DNA of 5,756 nt from JANRKN01 sp033763435 (GTDB taxonomy: Bacteria > Planctomycetota > Phycisphaerae > Phycisphaerales > UBA1924): assembly GCA_033763435.1 (NCBI GenBank), contig JANRKN010000136.1, forward strand, positions 1-5,756, given 5' to 3'. A program made the position numbers and the translations under genes. This document shows, piece after piece, positions 1 to 5,485 of this stretch (positions are counted from its first letter, which is position 1; each line of letters opens with the position of its first letter). The notes under the pieces were generated by a model that ran no database searches, was not told where the DNA came from, and was given only the letters and a program-made list of their open reading frames with translations.

Positions 1-319
1 GGCGACAGCGCTGATCGCGGCCGGCGTTTCGGCGGTGATCGCGGACTCGGTGAACGCGACCTACCTCCGCAACGCGATCAACAACGGTCTGTTGTGTTTG
101 GAATGTCCGGGCCTCGCGGCGGTGCTGAAGGGGAACGCCGATCGGCACCGCGACGGGGGGGAGGCGGTGCTCGATCTGTCTCGCGGGACGCTCGCGTGGG
201 CCGGGCGGGCCTTCACGCTCACCAGACCGCCCAGGTTCTTAATGGAGCTGATCGAGGCGGGCGGGATCGAAGGCTGGGCGCGGCGGAAGCTTGGAAATGC
301 GGAGGTGCTGCCATGCTGA
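1..319 (+). CDS. Homoaconitase / isopropylmalate dehydratase small subunit (3' part, 5' end outside window)
   Basis: This is the C-terminal ~105 residues of an aconitase-family swivelling-domain subunit (LeuD/LysU/HacB type), which pairs with a large [4Fe-4S] subunit to isomerise a 2-alkylmalate by dehydration and rehydration in the cytoplasm. The frame is open from base 2 and ends at TGA 317-319. Visible family traits are the segment AAGVSAVIADSVNATYLRNA followed by INNGLL, matching the family pattern A-G-(x)-AVIA-x-S-x(4)-YRNAINNGL, and a C-terminal GGIEGWARRKLG resembling the GGL-x-E/Y ending of the archaeal-type short small subunits. The N-terminal part with the loop that separates homoaconitate from isopropylmalate specificity is missing. 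A homocitrate synthase downstream favours homoaconitase (LysU-like), but LeuD cannot be excluded. The gene overlaps the dehydrogenase start by 7 bases, so the two are very probably co-transcribed and translationally coupled. The large subunit probably lies upstream. Confidence 0.85.
   Translation, partial: ATALIAAGVSAVIADSVNATYLRNAINNGLLCLECPGLAAVLKGNADRHRDGGEAVLDLSRGTLAWAGRAFTLTRPPRFLMELIEAGGIEGWARRKLGNAEVLPC
301..305 (+). promoter_or_regulatory. Ribosome binding site of the dehydrogenase gene
   Basis: GGAGG lies 7 bases before ATG 313, inside the last codons of the small-subunit gene. It decides the start: the reading frame is open from further upstream (GTG/TTG codons from about base 94), but only ATG 313 has a strong Shine-Dalgarno sequence and gives a protein that begins shortly before the conserved GGDGIGPE motif. 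Confidence 0.75.
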
Positions 320-1509
320 GAACCAACACGCAGGAACCCCGTGCGACGCCCCGAGTTGCGGCGCTGGGGGGAGATGGCATCGGCCCCGAGGTGGTCGCGT
401 CCGCGCGGCATGTTCTGGACAGGGCGGGGTTCGCGGCACAGTGGATTGAACTACCCATCGGCTGGGAGCTCTGGAAAGCCGAAGGAGACGCGTTGCCCGC
501 GCGCACGCTCGAAGGTCTTCGTTCGTGCGATGCGGCGTTGCTGGGAGCGATCACGAGCAAGCCCGAGCGGGAGGCGGCGGCCGAGCTCGCGCCGGCGCTC
601 CGTGATCGCGGGCTGGTGTATCGCTCCGCGGTGGTGCGGCTGCGCCAGGAGTTGGACTTGTACGCGTGCCTTCGGCCCGCACGGACGTGGCCGGGCCTCG
701 GGGAACTTGGTTTGGGTGGTCGCGTGAACATTCTCACCGTGCGTGAGAACACAGAGGGGCTTTACATAGGTCTGGAGTTTGCCTCGCTCGCCGAGAGCCC
801 GCTCTCCGCGTGGCACGCGGAGCGATATGGGCCGGACGACGGACGTGTCGCGGCGTCGGTGCGGGTCACGAGCGAGCGGGCTTCGCTTCGAATCGCGCGG
901 CGAGCGTTCGACGCGGCCCGCGAGCGTGGGGCGCGGCGGGTGACGCTTCTGGAGAAGCCCAACATTTTGCGGCAGAGCGGCGGGGTGATGGTCGAGTGCG
1001 CCCGCCGCGTGGCCGCATCGTTCCCGGAGATAGAACTGGAAGTCGAGAACATCGATGCGGCATGCATGCACGCGGTGATGCACCCTTCTCGCTACGGCGT
1101 GGTGCTCGCGGAGAATCTGTTCGGGGACATCTTCAGCGATCTGGCCGCGGGTTTGACAGGCGGTCCTGGGCTCGCGGCTTCGGCGAATGTGGGCGATTTC
1201 TTCGGTGTGTTCGAACCCGTGCATGGCTCGGCGCCCGATCTGGCGGGCAGCGGGCGTGCGAACCCCATCGCGACGATTCTGGCCGGCGCGATGATGGCGC
1301 GTCATGTGGGACAGGGGCAGATCGCGGATCGCATTGAGAATGCGGTGGGAGCAGTACTCGCGACCGGCGGGGTCCGCACACCCGATCTCGGCGGCACGAA
1401 CGGCACGGTTGAGATGACCGAGGCGATTGTGCATGCCCTTGAGAGTGACTCTGCGTACGTGAGCGGAGAACTGAAACCGCCGAAGCTGGAGGAAGCCATA
1501 GACGTTTAG
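313..1509 (+). CDS. Homoisocitrate/isopropylmalate/isocitrate dehydrogenase family protein
   Basis: A 398-residue cytoplasmic NAD(P)-dependent beta-decarboxylating dehydrogenase. Visible motifs in order: GGDGIGPEV (19-27), substrate-loop region YRSAVVRLRQELDLYACLRP (103-122), RENTEGLY (144-151, probable catalytic Tyr151), EKPNIL (214-219, probable catalytic Lys215), NIDAACMHAV (247-255, Asp248 as a metal ligand), NLFGDIFSDLAAGL (268-281, Asp272 and Asp276 as metal ligands), and the cofactor-binding VHGSAPDLAG plus ANPIATIL (303-323). All catalytic and metal positions are intact. Relative to the ~335-residue Thermus homoisocitrate dehydrogenase as I remember it, there are extra residues around 84-100 and 153-180, plus a ~20-residue C-terminal tail. 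Next to a homocitrate synthase the likely reaction is homoisocitrate to 2-oxoadipate plus CO2. LeuB-type isopropylmalate activity is the main alternative, and substrate choice cannot be fixed by reading. It sits in an operon with the small subunit (ATGCTGA overlap). Confidence 0.9.
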   Translation: MLRTNTQEPRATPRVAALGGDGIGPEVVASARHVLDRAGFAAQWIELPIGWELWKAEGDALPARTLEGLRSCDAALLGAITSKPEREAAAELAPALRDRGLVYRSAVVRLRQELDLYACLRPARTWPGLGELGLGGRVNILTVRENTEGLYIGLEFASLAESPLSAWHAERYGPDDGRVAASVRVTSERASLRIARRAFDAARERGARRVTLLEKPNILRQSGGVMVECARRVAASFPEIELEVENIDAACMHAVMHPSRYGVVLAENLFGDIFSDLAAGLTGGPGLAASANVGDFFGVFEPVHGSAPDLAGSGRANPIATILAGAMMARHVGQGQIADRIENAVGAVLATGGVRTPDLGGTNGTVEMTEAIVHALESDSAYVSGELKPPKLEEAIDV

Positions 1510-1556
1510 GCCCACGCATTACACCGTCCGCGCTGCTTTGCACTTCTCCTTCCATT

Positions 1557-1568
1557 GTGATCGATCAC
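1557..1568. repeat. Perfect 12-base palindrome GTGATCGATCAC
   Basis: The sequence reads identically on both strands. It lies 86 bases before the homocitrate synthase start and could be a dimeric repressor or activator site. It looks like a CRP half-site pair (TGTGA...TCAC), but the spacer is 4 rather than 6 bases, so a canonical CRP/FNR site is not supported. Confidence 0.4.
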
Positions 1569-1645
1569 GCCCCTTGTGCACCGCGTCGCACGTCCGAACG
1601 GGCACGCACGACTCTGAGATCAGCCATTACGGCGCACCGCGCCAC

Positions 1646-1650
1646 GAGGA
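1646..1650 (+). promoter_or_regulatory. Ribosome binding site of homocitrate synthase
   Basis: GAGGA lies 4 bases before ATG 1655. It favours this ATG over the in-frame TTG at 1538, which would add 39 residues with no family similarity, and over the internal ATG at 1748, which has no Shine-Dalgarno sequence. Confidence 0.6.
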
Positions 1651-1654
1651 ACCC

Positions 1655-2980
1655 ATGACCGTCCGCTCACAACGCATCGATTCTCCCGCCGCGCACACGC
1701 CCTCGCGCGAAGACACCAGTCGGGAGGTCGCGCCCCGGGCCGCATCGATGGTGGAGGCTCGGCCCGCGGGGCCGCGAGGATTCAAGATCATCGAATCAAC
1801 CCTGCGGGAGGGCGAGCAGTTCGCCAACGCCTTCTTCACCACGCAGCAGAAGATCCGCATCGCGACGATGCTCGATGCGTTCGGCGTGGAGTACCTTGAA
1901 CTGACAAGCCCGGCCGCGTCACCCGCGAGTCGGGAGGATTGTGCAACGATCGCCTCGCTCGGGCTCAAGTCCAAGGTGCTGACGCACACCAGGTGTCACC
2001 CCGACGACGTGCGACTGGCGCTGGACACCGGCGTGGCGGGGGTGGACATCGTGATCGGAACGTCGTCGCAACTCCGCCGCTTTGGGCACGGCAAGTCCAT
2101 CGATGAGATCATCGCGCTCGCCAAGGACGTGCTTCCCATGGCGCTCGAGGCCGGCGTCGAAGTGCGCTTCAGCACAGAGGACAGTTTCCGCAGCGAACTG
2201 CCAGACATTCTGCGTGTATACGAGGCGGTTGCGGGGCTCGGGGTGCACCGCGTGGGAATCGCGGACACGGTGGGCATCGCGACTCCCGCGCGGGTGGACG
2301 AGGTTGTTCGGGCGGTGCGAACGGCGGTCGGGCCCAAGCTCGACATCGAGTTCCACGGGCACAACGACACGGGGTGCGCGATCGCCAACGCGTGGACCGC
2401 CGTCCAGGCCGGAGTTACACACGTGGACACGACGGTGCTCGGCATCGGCGAGCGCAATGGCATTGCCTCTCTAGGCGGTTTCGTGGCGCGGATGTACTGC
2501 GATGATCCCGAGAGCGTCCGCCGCAAGTACAGGCTGCCGCTGCTGCACGATCTGGACCACGCGATCGCGCGGCTTGTCGGGATCGATGTGCCCTTCAACA
2601 ACTACATCACGGGCTTCAGCGCCTTCACGCACAAGGCGGGGATCCACGCCAAAGCCGTGCTCAACGACCCCAGCGCGTACGAGGCGCTGAAGCCCGAGGA
2701 CTTTGGCGTCTCTCGGTACATCCACGTCGCCCACAGACTGACGGGCTGGAACGCGCTGCGGCACCGGGCCGAGCAACTGGGGCTGACTTTCAGCGACGAT
2801 CAGGCCAAGGACATCACGGCGCAGGTGAAGGCCGCGGCCGACAGCGGACACCTGACGCTGGACCATGTCGACGCGATTCTGCGGGCGCAAGTCTCGGATC
2901 AGCCCGATTCCGTCGCGATCGCGCAAGGTGTGGATAGCCCGGTCGAGCACACGGCCAACGCCGGCGCGGTGTCACGCTGA
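1655..2980 (+). CDS. lys20: Homocitrate synthase (Lys20-like)
   Basis: A 441-residue enzyme predicted to condense acetyl-CoA with 2-oxoglutarate to homocitrate, the first step of the AAA lysine route. The DRE-TIM barrel starts near residue 43 with IIESTLREGEQFANAFF (45-61), nearly identical to fungal Lys20 over this stretch. The active-site Arg51, Glu52 and Gln55 are present. Further motifs are LTHTRCHPDD (109-118), GVDIVIGTS (129-137), RFSTEDSFRS (171-180), the metal-binding IEFHGHNDTGCAIAN (231-245, His234 and His236), VLGIGERNGI (261-270) and the FTHKAGIHAKA lid (324-334), followed by RLTGWNALRHRAEQL. The ERNGI and FNNYITG segments separate it from isopropylmalate synthase and NifV as I recall them. 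There is no LeuA-type regulatory domain, which fits Lys20, where lysine inhibits at the active site. The first ~41 residues are Arg/Ala/Ser/Pro-rich and probably disordered. Its two left-hand neighbours would process homocitrate further. Confidence 0.93.
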   Translation: MTVRSQRIDSPAAHTPSREDTSREVAPRAASMVEARPAGPRGFKIIESTLREGEQFANAFFTTQQKIRIATMLDAFGVEYLELTSPAASPASREDCATIASLGLKSKVLTHTRCHPDDVRLALDTGVAGVDIVIGTSSQLRRFGHGKSIDEIIALAKDVLPMALEAGVEVRFSTEDSFRSELPDILRVYEAVAGLGVHRVGIADTVGIATPARVDEVVRAVRTAVGPKLDIEFHGHNDTGCAIANAWTAVQAGVTHVDTTVLGIGERNGIASLGGFVARMYCDDPESVRRKYRLPLLHDLDHAIARLVGIDVPFNNYITGFSAFTHKAGIHAKAVLNDPSAYEALKPEDFGVSRYIHVAHRLTGWNALRHRAEQLGLTFSDDQAKDITAQVKAAADSGHLTLDHVDAILRAQVSDQPDSVAIAQGVDSPVEHTANAGAVSR

Positions 2981-2995
2981 CTCGAAAGTTCGGCT

Positions 2996-3007
2996 CGGTT
3001 CGAACCG
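2996..3007. repeat. Perfect 12-base palindrome CGGTTCGAACCG
   Basis: It sits 15 bases after the homocitrate synthase stop, overlapping the only weak -35 candidate before mrpA. It may be an operator. As RNA it gives only a short 4-base-pair stem, so a terminator role is unlikely. Confidence 0.4.
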
Positions 3008-3034
3008 GAGCAGCGGACGCGTTACACTCCGCTT

Positions 3035-3106
3035 CGCGAGAATATGCCGCGCCGCTGGGGCGGGGCAGGAACTATCCGCCCGACCCCGGGAGGGTGATCT
3101 CTCGCG
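3035..3106 (+). ncRNA. Candidate structured leader RNA element before mrpA
   Basis: An outer stem can form between CGCGAGA (3035-3041) and TCTCGCG (3100-3106). It encloses a long hairpin at 3057-3087: GGGG (3057-3060) with CCCC (3084-3087), CGGG (3061-3064) with CCCG (3079-3082), C3066 with G3078, and GGA (3068-3070) with TCC (3075-3077), closing the loop ACTA. That is 12 pairs with only three single unpaired bases (3065, 3067, 3083). If TACACT (3023-3028) is a -10 box, transcription would begin at about 3035, the first base of the outer stem. In a GC-rich genome part of this pairing may be accidental, and no family assignment is possible. Confidence 0.3.
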
Positions 3107-3130
3107 GCTTCCTCGATCGACCGGAGCGCG

Positions 3131-5485
3131 ATGCTGCTGCTTGCCGTCCTGCTAGGGTTCGTGATCGCACCTCTGTGCCCCGCGCTGTGCCGAGTGCTCG
3201 GCTCGCGGAGCGCATGGCTCGTCGCGCTCGCTCCGGCGGTTATCTTCGCTTGGCTGCTCTCGCGCACGGGAGCGGTGGTGTCGGGAGGTGAGGTTCGTTT
3301 CGGGATGGACTGGATGCCCACCCTGGGCGCGTCGCTCTCGTTGAGGCTCGACGCGCTCTCGCTGCTCTTTGCGCTACTCATCAGCGGCATCGGCACGCTC
3401 ATCGTTGTCTACGCACGCGGGTACTTTCAAGATGATCTCAGGCTGGGGCGATTGCTGGGCTGCCTGATGTTCTTCATGGGCTCGATGCTGGGCGTCGTGC
3501 TCGCCGACAACGTTCTGGCGCTCTTCCTCTTCTGGGAACTGACGGGTGTCGCGTCGTATTTACTCATCGGGTTCCATCACGACGCACTCAAGGCCCGTAA
3601 GGCGGCTTTGCAAGCGCTCCTTGTGACGGGATTGGGCGGGCTCGCGCTGCTGATCGGGCTGGTGCTGCTGGGCAAGGCCGCGGGAACGTTCGAACTCAGC
3701 GCGATGGCCCGAAACCTGCCCGCGGGCGGCGCCCTGCTGCCCGCCGCCATCCCGTTGATCTTGATCGGCTGCTTCGCCAAGTCCGCGCAGTTCCCTTTGC
3801 ATTTCTGGCTCCCCTCGGCCATGGAGGCGCCCACGCCCGTCAGCGCGTATCTGCATTCTTCCACCATGGTCAAGGCCGGCGTATATCTCCTCGCCCGGCT
3901 CGCTCCCACGCTCTCCAGCGATCCGACGTGGACTTGGGCTTTGCTCGTGTTCGGGGGGCTCACCGTGTTGGCGGGGACGTGCCTCACGTTGGCGCAGCGC
4001 GACTTCAAGAAACTGCTCGCCTACTCCACCGTGACCTCGCTGGGCACGATGGTCTTGCTCATCGGGCTCGGCACACCGCAGAGCGCCAAGGCGGCCCTCG
4101 CCCTGGTACTCGCGCACGGACTCTACAAGGGCGCGATGTTCATGGTCGCGGGAATCATCATTCACTCGACGCACCGCAAGAACGCCGATGAGATCCGCGG
4201 GCTGGGTTCGATCATGCGGGGCCTGTGGTTCATCGCGCTGCTCGCGGGCGCATCGATGATGGGACTGCCTCCACTCATGGGCTTCTTGTCGAAAGAGCTC
4301 TCGCTGGAAGCGGTGCTGTACGGAGCGCAAGGCTCACCGCACGCGCTCAAGAGCGTTCTGACGCTCGCGCTCGTCGCGGGCAGCGCGGCGGCGATGATTG
4401 TCGCCTGCCGCGTGGCGATCGAGCCGTTCGTGCGAGGATCGGGTGCTGCGATCGATGACGACGACCATCCGCCGCACTCACCCGGGTGGACCTTACTCGC
4501 CGGGCCCGCCGTGCTGGCGGTACTGGGCGTGATGATGGCGGTTTGGCCGGGATCGGGGAGCGGCCCGCTCATCGCCTCGGCCGCGAGCGTGCTCCACGGG
4601 TCGCCCGTCGATTCCAAGCTCGCGCTCTGGCACGGATTCACGCCGGCCTTGGGCCTGAGCGTGCTTGCGATCGCGGCCGGCGCAGTGTTGTTTGCGGCAC
4701 GACGCCGCGTTGTCATCGCCAGCGAGCGCACGCTGACCTTCCTCGCCCCGATCGGGCCCGCCGCGTGGTACGACCGGTGCATGACAGCGCTGACCTTCGG
4801 CTCGGCCGCCCTCACGCGTTGGGTGCAGTCCGATCGCCTGCGCATCTACTCGGCCTGGACGATCGGCACCGCGATCGCCATTGTGTTCACCCTCGCGCTG
4901 CTCGGGAATGGTCCCGCGGGCGGTTCCGCGTGGCGCGCGCCTCTGGCCGCGAATCAAGACCGGGGTGCTCCGCTGCCGGAGTCCACGCTCGCGTTGCTCT
5001 CCATCGTCGGCGCGCTCCTGACAGTGCGCGCGGCGGGTCGGCTTCGCGCGGTGATCGGCCTTGGCATGGTCAGTCTGGGCATCACGGGCCTCTTCGCCGT
5101 GATGGGCGGTCCCGACCTGGCCATGACACAGATCGCGGTCGACGCCCTCACCATCGTGCTGCTGCTCGTCGCGTTCGCTTCAATCCCAGAGCTGCGTCGC
5201 ATCTCCGGCGGGGCGACTCGTGCGCGGGACGGGGCGATCGCGCTCGCCGCGGGTCTCGCGATGGCGTGGCTGACGCTCGCCGCCTCGAACGTACAGCTTG
5301 CCGAACCTATTTCGGCCTATCACTCCGCGAGCGCGGTAGAGCAGGGCAAAGGCCGCAACGTGGTCAATGTCATCCTCGTCGACTTCCGCGCGCTCGATAC
5401 GCTGGGCGAGATCAGCGTCGTCGCCACCGCGGCCATCGGTCTCTTCGTCCTGATCCGCCGCAAACGCCCGGGGGTGTCGACATGA
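3131..5485 (+). CDS. mrpA: Mrp-type Na+/H+ antiporter subunit A (MrpA/MnhA, with MbhD and MbhE-like domains)
   Basis: A 784-residue, very hydrophobic inner-membrane protein, the large subunit of the multisubunit Na+/H+ antiporter related to complex I NuoL. Its length fits MrpA (~800 residues). The NuoL-like part (about 1-430) shows LRLDALSLLF (71-80), FWELTGVASYLLIGFHH (134-150, Glu136), FAKSAQFPLHFWLPSAM (215-231, Lys217), APTPVSAYLHSSTMVKAGVY (233-252), FKKLLAYSTVTSLG (292-305), ALAHGLYKGAMFMVAG (327-341, His329 and Lys333) and MGFLSKE (383-389, Lys388), so the proton-path charges are in place. After a polar loop (about 440-450) and more helices comes an MbhD-like domain (about 617-690, with MGGPDLAMTQIAVDAL) and an MbhE-like end (about 700-776, with VNVILVDFRALDTLGE). 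The start at ATG 3131 is preceded by GGAG (3123-3126) and gives an immediate hydrophobic helix. It overlaps mrpB by ATGA, so the operon continues. Confidence 0.95.
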   Translation: MLLLAVLLGFVIAPLCPALCRVLGSRSAWLVALAPAVIFAWLLSRTGAVVSGGEVRFGMDWMPTLGASLSLRLDALSLLFALLISGIGTLIVVYARGYFQDDLRLGRLLGCLMFFMGSMLGVVLADNVLALFLFWELTGVASYLLIGFHHDALKARKAALQALLVTGLGGLALLIGLVLLGKAAGTFELSAMARNLPAGGALLPAAIPLILIGCFAKSAQFPLHFWLPSAMEAPTPVSAYLHSSTMVKAGVYLLARLAPTLSSDPTWTWALLVFGGLTVLAGTCLTLAQRDFKKLLAYSTVTSLGTMVLLIGLGTPQSAKAALALVLAHGLYKGAMFMVAGIIIHSTHRKNADEIRGLGSIMRGLWFIALLAGASMMGLPPLMGFLSKELSLEAVLYGAQGSPHALKSVLTLALVAGSAAAMIVACRVAIEPFVRGSGAAIDDDDHPPHSPGWTLLAGPAVLAVLGVMMAVWPGSGSGPLIASAASVLHGSPVDSKLALWHGFTPALGLSVLAIAAGAVLFAARRRVVIASERTLTFLAPIGPAAWYDRCMTALTFGSAALTRWVQSDRLRIYSAWTIGTAIAIVFTLALLGNGPAGGSAWRAPLAANQDRGAPLPESTLALLSIVGALLTVRAAGRLRAVIGLGMVSLGITGLFAVMGGPDLAMTQIAVDALTIVLLLVAFASIPELRRISGGATRARDGAIALAAGLAMAWLTLAASNVQLAEPISAYHSASAVEQGKGRNVVNVILVDFRALDTLGEISVVATAAIGLFVLIRRKRPGVST
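5470..5474 (+). promoter_or_regulatory. Ribosome binding site of mrpB
   Basis: GGGGG lies 7 bases before ATG 5482, inside the end of mrpA. It supports the ATGA-overlapping start over the later in-frame ATG at 5533, though it is a loose match to a Shine-Dalgarno sequence. Confidence 0.4.

Larger units (their letters stand above)
1510..1654 (+). promoter_or_regulatory. Intergenic region before homocitrate synthase, candidate promoter/operator
   Basis: This is a 145-base gap between the dehydrogenase stop and the homocitrate synthase start. No hairpin followed by a T-run is seen, so there is no evident intrinsic terminator. It contains ACGCATTACACC (1514-1525), resembling an element in the gap before mrpA, with TACACC as a weak -10 candidate. 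It also contains a perfect 12-base palindrome at 1557-1568. I see no leader peptide rich in lysine codons and no recognisable riboswitch. Independent transcription of homocitrate synthase is plausible but unproven. Confidence 0.35.
2981..3130 (+). promoter_or_regulatory. Intergenic region / candidate structured 5' leader of mrpA
   Basis: This 150-base gap contains, in order: a perfect palindrome (2996-3007); a promoter-like element ACGCGTTACACT (3017-3028) in which TACACT matches a -10 consensus at 4 of 6 positions, with only TTCGAA at 2999-3004 as a weak -35 at 18 bases; and then a stretch with strong pairing potential (3035-3106). No T-tract follows the hairpin, so it is not an intrinsic terminator. 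I do not recognise a known riboswitch class here, including sodium-sensing ones. Confidence 0.4.

Noticed and set aside
94..312. Upstream extension of the dehydrogenase frame
   Set aside because: It overlaps the well-supported small-subunit gene in another frame, is Arg/Gly-rich with no family similarity, and ATG 313 has GGAGG at the right distance.
451..1515. Long minus-strand open frame (354 codons) opposite the dehydrogenase
   Set aside because: It is an antisense shadow typical of GC-rich coding DNA: Arg/His-rich with no recognisable domain, and the + strand protein is clearly real.
1557..1570. CRP/FNR binding site
   Set aside because: The half-sites TGTGA and TCAC are separated by 4 bases rather than the 6 required by the canonical site.
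1538..1654. N-terminal extension of homocitrate synthase from TTG 1538
   Set aside because: The added residues look like translated intergenic DNA, and ATG 1655 has a Shine-Dalgarno sequence (GAGGA).
3057..3087. Intrinsic terminator after homocitrate synthase
   Set aside because: The hairpin is strong but is followed by GGGAGGG, not a T-run, and lies close to the mrpA start.
3094..3291. Small + strand frame from GTG 3094, a possible leader peptide of mrpA
   Set aside because: The purine-rich GGGAGG directly abuts the GTG, too close for ribosome binding. The frame mostly overlaps mrpA, and its product is Arg/Ala-rich without features.
3560..4330. Minus-strand open frame (256 codons) opposite mrpA
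   Set aside because: Arg/Gln/Glu/His-rich low-complexity translation with no domain; mrpA on the other strand is full length and conserved.
3131..5485. Reading the NuoL-like protein as complex I subunit L or a membrane-bound hydrogenase subunit
   Set aside because: The fused MbhD/MbhE-like C-terminus followed by an MnhB protein with GHNLPGGGFIGG is the Mrp antiporter arrangement. No hydrogenase or Nuo neighbours are visible.
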